64,000 nt of DNA from Plasmopara viticola. Its lineage: Eukaryota > Oomycota > Peronosporomycetes > Peronosporales > Peronosporaceae. The notes beneath the pieces are model-generated. The model was not told the DNA's origin. It worked only from the letters and a program-made list of their open reading frames with translations, and did not search any database. A program made the position numbers and the translations under genes. This document shows, piece after piece, positions 24,606-34,205 of this stretch (position 1 is the stretch's first letter; the number at the start of each line of letters is the position of its first letter). The stretch covers positions 1 to 64,000 of the forward strand of contig MBPM02000123.1 of assembly GCA_001695595.3 (NCBI GenBank). The letters run 5' to 3'.

Positions 24606-25291
24606 ATGAGTTCAATTCCTGATTTTGGTGGAATGCTCCCAAAGGAGTTTAAGAAGAAATCGTTCGGAGAAAATGAAAAGCTTGGTATTCAAAAGCTTTT
24701 TCGTTTAATAGTATTAGGTCCCAGCTTCTCTGGTAAATCAAATCTAGCTTTTCATATACTTAAAGAGTCTCCACACGTCTATAGTCACCTTCACGTCATA
24801 GCACGCAATCCTGACCAAGAGTTATACGATTACATCAAAGAAAAATTACAAGGTTTTGTAACTTTCTATAATCCGGATGCTCCTCCAAGTGTTGACGCCA
24901 TCAAAGAGATTCCAAATGCTTTACAGCTTGTTATTATTGATGATTATTCCAACGATAAGAAGCTTCAGAGAGATTTGTTTAGTCATTTCTTTACTCGAGG
25001 AAGACACAAAGGACTTTCAACAATCTTCATAGCTCATAGTTATTTTGCTACTGACAAGATGATTAGATTGAATTTGAATACATCGCTATTCTAAAAGCAA
25101 ATTCAAAACGCGATCTACAGCTAATTTTGAAAGATTTCAATCTACCTGAAGTAAGTGAAGATGATATCTACAGGTATTACAAACAAGCAACATCTGAAAA
25201 GGGACAGATGTTGTTTATAGACTCTGTTAAGCAACAGATCCGGAAGAATTTTAAAGGTGAGTTTTTAATTAATTTCTCTTATCGAATATAA
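24606..25291 (+). pseudogene. Polinton genome-packaging ATPase (FtsK/HerA type), one frameshift
   Basis: Begins MSSIPDFGGMLP. The Walker A motif is GPSFSGKSN (about residue 34), Walker B is LQLVIIDDYS (about residue 100), and a downstream TRGRHKGLSTIFIAHSYF block contains the sensor/arginine region typical of A32-like packaging ATPases. The frame stops at 25094, but the next 190 bp in another frame read YIAILKANSKRDLQLILKDF onward to a TAA at 25291. A one-base shift at about 25085 therefore separates the last 65 residues. Total near 228 residues, normal for Polintons. It would pump DNA into the capsid. Confidence 0.85.
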
Positions 25292-25338
25292 CCGTAAACA
25301 AAGTTTACTCGGCAACCTACAGATCGAATATTAGAACG

Positions 25339-26209
25339 ATGACGAGCACTATCATTTTTAATCGGAATAAAATTGTTTCGAATGGCTTGAACAATACATT
25401 TAGATTCAACTTTACTGGATCAAGCGTGAATTTCAAAAATCAAGAAATTGCCCTATCGAGCCTGCAGATTTACAACTCTCAATTCAACATTAATGGAAGT
25501 TTATACAGCAACAACACGTTCAGTGTATTAGTTCCAACAGCGGCGACTTATCAATCGGTTTCGATCACGCTTCCGAATGGGTACTATTCGTATGCAGATA
25601 TATCAAACTACATCGAGTCTCAGTTAGTTAGTATCGGTGCATATTTGATTGATTCTCAAGGTAATAACGTTGTGTATATCGCTATGAGAGAAAACGCAAC
25701 GTACTATTCATGCGAAATCACTTGCTTAGCAACACCAACTTCTGTTCCTAGTGGATATTCACGTCCATCGACTGGATTATACTCATTAACCGGAACTGGA
25801 TTACCGACCGCTACTAATACTCCTCGAATCACTGTTTCAAACAACGGATTTTCCAATGTGATTGGATTCAGTCCAGCAACGTACCCATCAAGCATTTAAA
25901 CAACAAATCAAGTATTTTTGAGCAATATTTCTCCACAAGTTAATCCCGTCAGCAGTTATTTAATTCGTTCTAATCTTATTAACAATCGGGTTAGCACACC
26001 ACCTGATATTCTGACTTCGTTTAGTCCTCAAGGGACATCAATTGGTCAGTTGATCTCAATTCAGCCACCTGAATATCAGTGGCTCTCGATTAACGATGGA
26101 GCATACAGCAATATTACTCTGCATCGTCGATCAAGACTTTAATAATGTTAAATTTGAAGACTCCAATTCATTGATAATGCTATTAATTCGTGATAGAAAG
26201 GCTCCATAG
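25339..26209 (+). pseudogene. Polinton penton/minor capsid protein (single jelly roll), broken
   Basis: Begins MTSTIIFNRNKIVSNG with FRFNFTGSSVNFKNQEIALS, the usual opening of Polinton and virophage penton-like proteins, then beta-rich sequence. An in-frame TAA at 25897 interrupts after YPSSI, and the same frame resumes TTNQVFLSNISPQVNP. Near 26125 a one-base shift separates the C-terminal VDQDFNNVKFEDSNS and LIMLLIRDR block, which ends with TAG at 26209. Full length would be near 290 residues. It occupies the expected place next to the ATPase. The protein would form the capsid vertices. Confidence 0.75.
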
Positions 26210-26328
26210 GAGCCCAAGTTATTTTCAATAACTAAAACAATAATTGTAATATTATATAGAGCTGAGCTTAGAGAAACTTGTTCGAAAAGGTCCGCGATTT
26301 TTCGAGCTTCGTTCTAATAGACTCGATA

Positions 26329-27305
26329 ATGTTTCCAAGTTTTGTATCTCTCCGCGATCGAAAAAATAAATTGAAGCAACTCGCTGAAGATAACAGTGAG
26401 GAGCTTCAATTAGCACGCATAAAGAATGATCGATACAAACTAACGCAATGGGCTACTGATCTGGATCAAACGATAGATACTTCGACGCTTCAACAATTGC
26501 TAAGGAAAGTAGCGCCTTCCATGACGACTACCGGAATTCAAGCATCTCCAACAATGACAACAATGGGAATACAAGCAACGCCTTCTATGACAACGACGGG
26601 AATACAAGCAACCCCATCAATGACAACAATGGGGGTGCAAGCAGTACCGACGATGACTACAATCGATAGTCAATATGATTTAGAAGACATTGGTAATGAA
26701 GAAGACTCCTTGAGTGATATTGACGACTCCCAGCGTACATACGACTTTGGAACTCAAGTTGAAGCTAGTGATTCAACTTTCAAAGGAATGCACGAGAAAA
26801 ACTAATTGATCAATACACCATCAATCCAACTATTATCAAAAGAAAGGTCAATCCAATTCTAAACTCTGGCACTCCAGATAAAAACGTGTATATTGGAACA
26901 GACGGCAAACTATTCAATGTGAATAATGGTAAGTAAGCAAACAAGCCTCTAAATAAATATGATTGGGTTGCAACGTATGATTACATATTGAATCTTATTG
27001 ACATTGAGACAAAAGATACTGCTACTGGCTCGACACATCAGTTTGGATTCAACATAGAGTCTGGAGCATACGAAGTGCTTCGTGATATTTTGATGAACAA
27101 TTCCTTTCCAGAAGGTACTAGTTTACCGATTCCATATAAGAAGGGAAGAAACCAACAAGGTGGCTATATTCCAGTAAATGGAGGTTATCGAGTGAAGTTA
27201 ATGGACGGAAACTTAAAAGTTTTTGATGGTGATCGAGTGAAAACCAACAGAGAAGTCTCATTGGAAGCGACACTTTATGTACATCAAATTTATGATGCAA
27301 AATAA
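26329..27305 (+). pseudogene. Polinton structural-region protein with 11-residue repeats, broken
   Basis: The ATG at 26329 opens MFPSFVSLRDRKNKLKQLA, a helical charged N-terminus. Four and a half tandem repeats of the PSMTTTGIQAT type follow, then an acidic segment. A one-base shift near 26790 leads to REKLIDQYTINPTIIKR. An in-frame TAA near 26936 follows, then KYDWVATYDYILNLIDIE to a stop at 27305. The C-terminal segment looks globular. No family is recognised. Position among virion genes suggests a virion or assembly protein, which is inference only. Confidence 0.5.
26515..26664 (+). repeat. 33-bp in-frame tandem repeats
   Basis: Four 33-bp units plus a partial fifth, encoding 11-residue repeats of the form P-(S/T)-M-T-T-(T/M)-G-(I/V)-Q-A-x. 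Third-position changes dominate between units, so the amino-acid pattern has been kept. All copies stay in frame. Confidence 0.85.
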
Positions 27306-27873
27306 CATTTCATTCAAGCAATCACCGATGTTCAAAATTCCTGATTCAAATACATATGCGAACAGTAATACCAATATTCAACCAGTAGATCCAAATGACA
27401 AGGTTATATCAGATGGTAATAATCAAGTAAAAAATATTCTTATCAGATTATACAATGACAACCCTTGGTTAGCGGATGAGAAGGTATTTCTTGAAGGACC
27501 AAAGATAAGTAAGAAAACATATTACCTTGGTGAATACGCAGCAATCATGAGTAAGAAACAGAAGGAAATCAGTCCGTCTATCAAGAGTCGTGTTGATAAA
27601 AATGCAAACTGGCTTGGAGCGCTAAACTACATTGTTGATACATACGCAGATCGCATTGTGTCGGAGGATATCAAAGTCAAATCAGTTAATCCAAATCGTT
27701 TTCAAAGGGCTATCTCATTTGACGACTCCATGAGTGGTCTAGGTATTGGTATTCGAAAAGGGCGCCGAGGTATTCTAAAACATAAATTTCATAAACTTCA
27801 AGGAAAGATTGGCTTAGGTAATGATAATCGTCGTTTAGAAAGAGAATTAAAATTGATTCGACGAGCTTTTTGA
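27277..27873 (+). CDS. Polinton protein of unknown function (198 aa)
   Basis: Intact frame overlapping the end of the previous gene by 29 bp; ATGs at 27277, 27292 and 27295 are possible starts. It has a polar N-terminus, a middle helical part (WLGALNYIVDTYADRIVSED) and a strongly basic C-terminus (GIRKGRRGILKHKFHKL). The basic tail suggests nucleic-acid contact. No family recognised. Lies between virion genes on the same strand. Confidence 0.55.
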   Translation: MYIKFMMQNNISFKQSPMFKIPDSNTYANSNTNIQPVDPNDKVISDGNNQVKNILIRLYNDNPWLADEKVFLEGPKISKKTYYLGEYAAIMSKKQKEISPSIKSRVDKNANWLGALNYIVDTYADRIVSEDIKVKSVNPNRFQRAISFDDSMSGLGIGIRKGRRGILKHKFHKLQGKIGLGNDNRRLERELKLIRRAF

Positions 27874-27917
27874 TTGTGTTTAATATACCGGAACGGGAAC
27901 AAAAGCTTCGCTTTAAT

Positions 27918-28121
27918 ATGAATTCCAAAATTATAAAAGTACGATATCCAAACCTTAGAGGTAACTCAATCAAATCAGCTGCTCATAGTAATCAAGAAAG
28001 ATTATTGAAATCTCTCAAAAGTTTAAAAGAAAAGCTCCAAAATGTACGCTCAAAGGGAGCAGGAATAGATACAGCAAGGGCTCCAACAAAAAATAAAAAA
28101 ACTAAGACGTTTGCACTCTAG
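27918..28121 (+). CDS. Small basic Polinton protein
   Basis: The ATG at 27918 gives about 67 residues, MNSKIIKVRYPNLRGNSIKS, followed by a Lys/Arg/Leu-rich helix and a basic C-terminus. An open frame continues upstream to 27870 without an ATG. It resembles short core or DNA-condensing proteins of Polintons in size and charge, but no family signature is seen. Confidence 0.4.
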   Translation: MNSKIIKVRYPNLRGNSIKSAAHSNQERLLKSLKSLKEKLQNVRSKGAGIDTARAPTKNKKTKTFAL

Positions 28122-28208
28122 AGCTGATGGCTTCGAGTAAAAGTCAACATTTATTTAATTATTTTGAGACTCTATATATTTCAAGAAATATAGATAGTTT
28201 ACGCAAAT

Positions 28209-28741
28209 ATGAACTCTTACGTTTCGGTCAGTTGGGGTGAGCTCACGGATGCTCAGAAAATGAAGTTTCTAAAGACATTGAAGGTATCATTCACTGCTAG
28301 TCAAGTTAAAGGCTCTTCAAAGAAATTAGCACTTCACCCAGAAAACGCGAAAAAATGGAAAAAGGCTGCTCAAGTTGGTAAAGGAGTATCAATTATATTT
28401 TCACCAGGTGAAATCGCTGCTTCGTTAAATATGGACGGAGACGCTCTTACGGGGTCTGGAATGAGTGGAGGATCGTTATGGAGTTGGATCAAAGATAAAG
28501 CATGGCCATGGCTAAAAGAAAATGTTTGGCCTGTAGTTAAACCACTGGTATCTGGTGTTGTTGATCAAGGCGCTCAAGCTCTTGGAGCCTATACTGGGCA
28601 GCCTGGTTTAGTAAACGCTGTTCGTGGCGAAGTAAAGAATTTAACGGGTGTTGGTTCTGTAAAAAGGGATCGCCTGAGATGAAAGCTAAGATGGCTAAAC
28701 TACGCTCAATGCGTAAAACAGGCGGAAGCTTCAGGCTTTAG
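28209..28741 (+). pseudogene. Adenovirus pVI-like minor virion protein (one frameshift at the end)
   Basis: About 175 residues. After a basic N-terminal half there is a GSGMSGGS stretch, an amphipathic Trp-rich helix (LWSWIKDKAWPWLKENVW) and an Ala/Gly-rich segment, the layout of membrane-active minor capsid proteins of Polintons and adenoviruses (pVI). The frame breaks in the run AAAAAGGG near 28668. In the next frame, [17 protein letters not shown] follows to a TAG at 28741, a basic tail typical of this family. It overlaps the convergent downstream gene by 36 bp at the 3' ends. The pVI comparison is by composition and layout, not alignment. Confidence 0.55.
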
Positions 28742-29182
28742 ACAATCACCAGTCCCGAATGAATTCGTCTGGGCTTCAGACCAATATCTACTCGTATATG
28801 GATGACACAAATCGTTTCTATCGTAGAGAAGTTTTCTATATATTTTTTTGATTTCATCAAACGGAACATTGAAGACATCCTCTAAGCGAGATTGGTACCG
28901 TCTATCAGCAAATAGATGATTGAATTTCATATACGGATTTATTTGAATCAATTGATGTTTGATGAGGTCGAATTCGTTTATCGTGTTAATCTGATTTTTG
29001 AATATTTGTAGTTCCTTGTTTTGTTCAGCGAGTATTCTGTTCTTCTCATGGATTATAGATAGTCCCTTCTTATACATTTTTATTTGGATGATGTTATGGT
29101 GTTGAGTGCAGTAATCACCCTTTTTTGCTTCTCGGGTACACTGCGTGTCTTTTTTGGTGATGAATTTACACATCATGTTCAT
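28706..29182 (-). CDS. Polinton zinc-binding coiled-coil protein
   Basis: Intact 158-residue frame. The N-terminus [20 protein letters not shown] followed by YCTQHH is a small C-x(8)-C-x(9)-C-x(2-3)-H zinc motif seen at the N-terminus of many giant-virus and Polinton proteins. A helical coiled-coil (residues 45-75) and a globular C-terminal part follow. The start codon overlaps the integrase stop by 4 bp, so it is probably co-expressed with integrase and PolB, all on the minus strand. Function unknown. Confidence 0.55.
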   Translation of the reverse strand: MNMMCKFITKKDTQCTREAKKGDYCTQHHNIIQIKMYKKGLSIIHEKNRILAEQNKELQIFKNQINTINEFDLIKHQLIQINPYMKFNHLFADRRYQSRLEDVFNVPFDEIKKIYRKLLYDRNDLCHPYTSRYWSEAQTNSFGTGDCLKPEASACFTH

Positions 29183-30272
29183 CTAAATTTAGACCAATAT
29201 TGTTTCTCTAGTGTTGACATTCTGTTCTTACTAATCAAACGGAGGTTATTTTCAGGTTCCCAAGTGTTGAAGCTGTCGTCATATCCAACCCATTTGACCA
29301 AATATTTATGCTTACCATTCTTTAGTGTTTTATGATCAACAATCTTCTCAGCCTCCCATATTTGATTATTTTCGATTGGTGCATCAGTTTTCTCTGCTTT
29401 TACAATTTTCAAGTCATTAACTGGTTTGTATAGGACATGATTATTCTTTGAGTTAATACGCATCTTTAATCCATCTAATCCAATTACTTCGTACACGGCT
29501 TTTGAAAATCTCGCACCTTCTTTTTCAAATGGCTTCGGATTCAAGCGATAACGTACAATAGAACCAGTTGGAATGCCTTTTTGTACTTGCTTAACCACTC
29601 GTTTATTGTGTTCAATTTCGTCAAAAATAACCCTCCCTTCCATTTCATTTGGTGTAGCGTTTATGGATGAATGAGTGGTATCGTTGTAGTTAGATATAGC
29701 ATCATTCAGAAGTTTTTGTGTAAGCTTCTTAAATCCCATAGTATCCTGCATCTTTGTTAGTCTTGCCTTTATCGTTCGAATAAAGCGATCTATCTTTCCA
29801 AGCACTGTATGATCTCCTGGAATAGAATTCGCATGAATGATTGAATTTTTATCAAAAAACTTTTCGACTGTTTGATTTGTGAATTCAGATCCATTGTCTG
29901 ACATCAACGCAGACACTTTATGCTCTGTAATGAATTGATCAATGGCTTTTTGAACTGTATCTGCTTTTTTATTTTGTAACACTTTTGCATATCCAATGCG
30001 ACTGTTGATATTAACCGTTATCAATATTGGTTGCTTTTGCCAAAACGCAAGATCCATTTGCCATTCGTTTGGATTGTTGCTTGTGATTTTGAATTCAGGA
30101 TACTTTTGTTTTGAATTGAATGCTGTTGAATGCTACTTTGTGTCTTATACCATTCTTTGACTTGTTTTAACGTTATAGTTTTATTAGTTGCTTTTGCTTT
30201 TTGGTACAGCTTAGTTGCACCTATGAATCCCGTTTTTGGATCATAATAAAGTTGAGTAAGCAGAGAGTCCAT
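29179..30272 (-). pseudogene. Polinton retroviral-type integrase with chromodomain, one frameshift
   Basis: The N-terminal piece (30272 to about 30110) has LYYDPKTGFIGATKLY and ITLKQVKEWYKTQ, the Polinton HHCC-replacing leader. A one-base shift near 30110 then leads to the catalytic core: Asp in QMDLAFWQ, Asp in MSDNGSEF and, 35 residues later, Asp in [11 protein letters not shown] in the position of the usual Glu. The C-terminal [15 protein letters not shown]...[18 protein letters not shown] is a full chromodomain, thought to guide insertion to modified histones. About 365 residues in all. It catalyses terminal cutting and strand transfer of the element and makes 6-bp target duplications, consistent with the ends seen here. 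Confidence 0.9.
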
Positions 30273-30290
30273 TTTCGAAGCTTGCTTATA

Positions 30291-33200
30291 CTAACGGAAA
30301 GATATGTTTCTTGTGAAATTCAATCGCTTTGAAACGTTTTGCGATTTCGTGTCTATAATGATTGAACACAGCTTACTCAAATCAAACGACATACGCTCTC
30401 CGTTATAGAGTTTCAAGTATGTTTCATACGTATTTGTTTCAAGTAGTTTACCAGGGATACCTTTCATACGAATATGCATTCCCTGAACGTCATTACCATC
30501 GCAAGCAAGAATGTCCAAATAACTCTTCTTACCAAGGAAGATAGACTCCTTAGCATAGATATTACCTTTTGATCCTTCAAGCTCAAAATCAACATGGAAC
30601 TGACCCATCTGTTTACCAATTAGCTCTTTGTTGTATTTAAGCTTAAAAGCATCTGAAAGTCGTTGAACGCCATCATAATCTATGTGCATACTGTCAGTGT
30701 CCTGATACCAGATTTTTGCGTCGATGTCCTCCGCGAGACACATAACTCGGTTCATAATGTGATTTCTGGAATCGAGTACTTGAATGCCTAGATGAACAGG
30801 ACTAAAGTGTTGTGTCAATGCCTTATGTTCTTCGAATAATGACAGCTTATCGTTGATAGGTGTTCTCGAAATCATTTTATGAATATTTTTGCAAGTGTAT
30901 TCCTGAATCTTTTGTTGACCTCCACTTACAAGTACCTTCTGTTTTACGATTGGCTTCATAAGTAATTTTCCATACGAGCTGTTCATCATTAGTTTAATAA
31001 CATTTTGCAGAGCATTACCTTCTGCTTTATATTGAAGTCGTGCGTTGAACATCTTTCTGATGGTTTTAGTAATTTGATCATTGAACCCCTCGTTCCAGTA
31101 AAGACCTTTAATTACCGAATATGTTGCATCCTGAAATTCTACAATGTCTTCAAGCGATTGCTTACCAACAATAAATTCTCTATCAACAATATCATTACTA
31201 AAATTGCGACTGCCGTTATCATAATAACTAAGTGATGGAAAGTGTCTCTTCGTACCAATAGAATCGATTCGAATACGAGCTACATAATAGTCAGCATCTG
31301 ATGGAATGCTATTTTTGAATAGTTTCGGTTTACCACGAGTATAACCAGGTATTTCAACCATAGCAGATGGGTATAGACTAACAGCATCGAAATCAGCAAG
31401 CTTATGTCTGATATGATGCTTTTGATTATCACGAGTCATTACTCTACCTCCGACCGTAGCTTCACGCATAAAGCCAAGTAATACTGAATTCATCTCATAG
31501 CAACCATCAAAGCATCCTTCGTTGTGTTGGTATGCGATTGATAGAGACGACACACTTAGGAAACGATATACGTCTAGATTGTACTCTGTGTGTACCATTC
31601 GTCTAAATGCCTCGAAACATACCTTCAATACATCTACATCTCTATTACAGTAATGGGTTGCATACATCTCACAATCGAATGTGTTGTTAATGATAGCGCC
31701 GATCTGTGATGCATTTTTAATTAGAGTGTCTTTATCACTATAAGAGTCTAAGTATTCAAGCGGCCATTTGGATTTATAGTTATGATCGTTAATCAATTTG
31801 TGTGGGAAGCACTCTTTCTCTATTCCTAAATGTTTAGTTGCGCTTTTGAACATCTCAGGTAGTTTTTCCAGTTTGCCTGCGAGGAAACTCATAGTATCTT
31901 TGATGACAATATCACGCCCTCTATAAGAACCAGTTGCTTGTTTTAGTTTAGTGCCTTGATCAATTAAATTAGTGTATTTTGAGTCGTAGGTCAGATACTT
32001 TAATATGAAACGAGAATCGAATCCAGCATTATGCGCCCAAAGAAGATTACAAGTATGACATGGAAGCTCATCAAGGAATTTAACTACACAATCGAATCCA
32101 TATATGTTTTTGGTCTGACTGAAATTTGGAATAGGAAACTTATTAATAGTAGTATCCACACTTGGAATGCAATATGACACAGCATAAGAAATGTGTTTAC
32201 CATCCTTAACAAGTGTTTCGAAATCGAAATAAACAATATTGTATTTTGTTTCTTCTACAAACTTTCTTTGATGTTCAATGTACTTTCTGAATGGTGCATA
32301 ACCGAGATTTAACTCTTTACCTTCTACACGTCCGATTTCTCTAAAATTACTATCACCAAAATCTTCATCATTTAACTCTCTAACCTCTTGATACTTGTTA
32401 TTGAGTAGCATAGGAACATTTCGTTGAGTAATCGTTTCCAAATGTGTATCGCGATAATGATATAGACAACTGATAACCTCATAGCTATTAAGAAATTTTA
32501 TTTGTTTGTTGTTGAATGAAGCCTTTCCATTTTTAACAATAAAATCAGTTCGTTTATGTTGATCTACTAATTCAGGATGATTGAGAGCTGCTTTAGTAAT
32601 ATTAGTTTGTTTAATAGCAAATAGATGCTCTCCAACAGATCCTAATTTGATAACATTAGAGCTTTTAATACCATATAGAGAAATGTTATTATCAGCTCGA
32701 CCTATATCTTTGTTTGGATAGTATTGTTTAACTGAGATGTATAGATTAAAAGCATTAGCAGTCTTGCGAATGAAATCAACAGTGGCACCTGATTTAAACA
32801 TTGACTGTGAGATTTGCTTAACAATTGTAGCATCTACACCTGCTTGCATCAAAGCATATAAGAAACAAGGAGTTTCTCTGTCATCATTATTTTCAGAGCA
32901 TTGTGTGTATACTTGATATGCTTCCAGATTGTAATCTGCTTTGGTTAGATAACGAAAGAAATTCTTTCTCTCAGAACGAGAGCGTTTTGGATTATTTAAC
33001 CATTCAACTTCTACTGATGTAGTTGGTAGTACTTCTAAATCTACATCTGCTCCAGAGCTGTATTGGTTCTCTTCATTGATAAATAGATTGTTGATGTTAA
33101 TTAATCGATCTTGTACGTGATATGATTTGACAACATCACCTTTCGAATCCTTAAAGTTAATTAAGAGTTTCTTATCAGCAGGTGCTACAATATCCTTTCT

Positions 33201-33464
33201 AATACGGTTGAATCGATTTAGTTGCATTTCAACTTTACGCGATGTAGTATTGATAGATTTTAAAGCAGCATTGTCATTGTTAGCCTTGAAAGTTCTAATT
33301 GACTTAATGATGGTCTTAGCTTTGGACTGCTTGAAAGCATTGACTGCTTTTTCCATAACATTTGTTGTAGACGTCCATTTAACAATTAAATTGTGTTTCT
33401 TGGCAAACTTATATAGCTCACTTCGGTTCTTTTGTGATTTCTTAAGAGCATTCGAGACTGGCAT
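30291..33464 (-). CDS. Protein-primed family B DNA polymerase (Polinton PolB)
   Basis: Uninterrupted 1057-residue frame. Exonuclease motifs: YFDFET (about 412), HNAGFDSRF (about 478) and YCNRDVDVL (about 605). Polymerase motifs: A DFDAVSLYPS (about 691), B KLMMNSSYGKLL (about 824) and C YQDTDSMHI (about 920). All catalytic residues are present. The 400-residue N-terminal extension holds PCFLYALMQAG (Cys200) and GEHLFAI (His280), which might be a relic of a cysteine-peptidase-like fold; this is only a suggestion. The polymerase would replicate the element from its terminal repeats with a protein primer. It is the one large element gene with no lesion. Confidence 0.95.
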   Translation of the reverse strand: MPVSNALKKSQKNRSELYKFAKKHNLIVKWTSTTNVMEKAVNAFKQSKAKTIIKSIRTFKANNDNAALKSINTTSRKVEMQLNRFNRIRKDIVAPADKKLLINFKDSKGDVVKSYHVQDRLININNLFINEENQYSSGADVDLEVLPTTSVEVEWLNNPKRSRSERKNFFRYLTKADYNLEAYQVYTQCSENNDDRETPCFLYALMQAGVDATIVKQISQSMFKSGATVDFIRKTANAFNLYISVKQYYPNKDIGRADNNISLYGIKSSNVIKLGSVGEHLFAIKQTNITKAALNHPELVDQHKRTDFIVKNGKASFNNKQIKFLNSYEVISCLYHYRDTHLETITQRNVPMLLNNKYQEVRELNDEDFGDSNFREIGRVEGKELNLGYAPFRKYIEHQRKFVEETKYNIVYFDFETLVKDGKHISYAVSYCIPSVDTTINKFPIPNFSQTKNIYGFDCVVKFLDELPCHTCNLLWAHNAGFDSRFILKYLTYDSKYTNLIDQGTKLKQATGSYRGRDIVIKDTMSFLAGKLEKLPEMFKSATKHLGIEKECFPHKLINDHNYKSKWPLEYLDSYSDKDTLIKNASQIGAIINNTFDCEMYATHYCNRDVDVLKVCFEAFRRMVHTEYNLDVYRFLSVSSLSIAYQHNEGCFDGCYEMNSVLLGFMREATVGGRVMTRDNQKHHIRHKLADFDAVSLYPSAMVEIPGYTRGKPKLFKNSIPSDADYYVARIRIDSIGTKRHFPSLSYYDNGSRNFSNDIVDREFIVGKQSLEDIVEFQDATYSVIKGLYWNEGFNDQITKTIRKMFNARLQYKAEGNALQNVIKLMMNSSYGKLLMKPIVKQKVLVSGGQQKIQEYTCKNIHKMISRTPINDKLSLFEEHKALTQHFSPVHLGIQVLDSRNHIMNRVMCLAEDIDAKIWYQDTDSMHIDYDGVQRLSDAFKLKYNKELIGKQMGQFHVDFELEGSKGNIYAKESIFLGKKSYLDILACDGNDVQGMHIRMKGIPGKLLETNTYETYLKLYNGERMSFDLSKLCSIIIDTKSQNVSKRLNFTRNISFR

Positions 33465-33568
33465 TTTGAAAATGTCTTTGTATACTAAATAAATTGTAGT
33501 TCAAGATAACAATGTCTTTGTATATATTGTGATTTATATTGTTTTCAAACAAAAAAAATATTGTTTCA

Positions 33569-33757
33569 TTATTGTTGGATAGTGTTTTGTTTTTCTAGTT
33601 TATCAGCCTTGTATTTTTCTTTCCTGTCTTCCCTATGTGCTCGATCATATTCTTTTTGTTTCTGTAGAAGTTTTTCTCTATGCTTTTCATAGTATCGCTT
33701 CTTCGCTGCAGTAATTGAAGCCTTGTTGCGTTCGTAGGAATCTTTAGTATAAACCAT
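33569..33757 (-). CDS. Small Lys/Glu-rich coiled-coil protein
   Basis: Sixty-two residues starting MVYTKDSYERNKASITAAKK, with RYYEKHREKLLQKQKEYDR forming a charged continuous helix. Similar short KREK-type proteins are common in Polintons and large DNA viruses, and their role is unknown. Same strand as PolB, about 105 bp upstream of it and next to the terminal repeat. Confidence 0.45.
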   Translation of the reverse strand: MVYTKDSYERNKASITAAKKRYYEKHREKLLQKQKEYDRAHREDRKEKYKADKLEKQNTIQQ

Positions 33758-33802
33758 TTTTATCTTGTTATACTTTTGTATTTTTTTCTTAAGATAGAAT
33801 GA

Positions 33803-34199
33803 TATTTATTTATTTGTTTCTAACCAGTTTTTATGTTTTGCTCTCTTCAAATGTTGTTTACCAGCACAATCACAACTGATTTTTTTATTTTGTTTATCTT
33901 TATTCATTTCAAAATACATCTTTGTCTAAAGAGGATATTATCGTTACTCTAAGTGCTTCAGGTTAATAGAAATGTTGTTTGTCTGTGAGGGTAATGATGG
34001 AAGGTTTAGAGGTGTGTTTTTTATATAGGGATGAGATTAATGCTTACGGGTTCTTGGGTTGATGATTTGTCTGTGGGTTAAGGATGATGGGTTTAGAGGG
34101 TAGTTCTTATATAGGATAGAGATTTAGCTGTGGGAGAAACATGAAGGTTAAAGCGGCAGTTTGGGCCGAAGGCACGAATGCCGCTTTAAGGTATATACT
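33803..34199 (+). repeat. Polinton terminal repeat (right end)
   Basis: About 397 bp, matching 43326-43724 in the same orientation at roughly 95 percent by eye. It ends in GGTATATACT, so the element terminus read inward starts AGTATATACC (Polintons start 5'-AG). A subterminal perfect 11-bp inverted repeat, TTAAAGCGGCA (34148-34158) and TGCCGCTTTAA (34179-34189), can form a hairpin ten bases from the end. Confidence 0.9.
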
Positions 34200-34205
34200 C
34201 CCCTC
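34200..34205. repeat. Target-site duplication copy CCCCTC
   Basis: Six bases right after the right terminus. The six bases after the other terminus (43725-43730) are GAGGGG, the exact reverse complement. Six bp is the Polinton duplication size. Confidence 0.8.

Larger units (their letters stand above)
20745..34199 (+). mobile_element. Maverick/Polinton element, right arm (inner break to right terminus)
   Basis: AT-rich block with the hallmark Polinton gene set: capsid fragment, fibre, ATPase, penton, pVI-like protein, integrase with chromodomain and protein-primed PolB. It ends at 34199 in GGTATATACT followed by CCCCTC. Polintons end in ...CT-3' and make 6-bp target duplications, which agrees. 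The left edge is not a terminal repeat: it is an internal break in the capsid gene joined to an ENT gene. Together with 36900-43724 this makes one ancestral element of about 18.8 kb after removing the duplicated block. Confidence 0.9.

Noticed and set aside
23957..26940. Three in-frame TAA codons inside Polinton genes where the frame continues (fibre, penton, repeat protein), suggesting TAA recoding
   Set aside because: The same fibre gene and others end naturally at TAA, the genes also contain frameshifts, and PolB uses no internal TAA. Ordinary decay or error explains the pattern.
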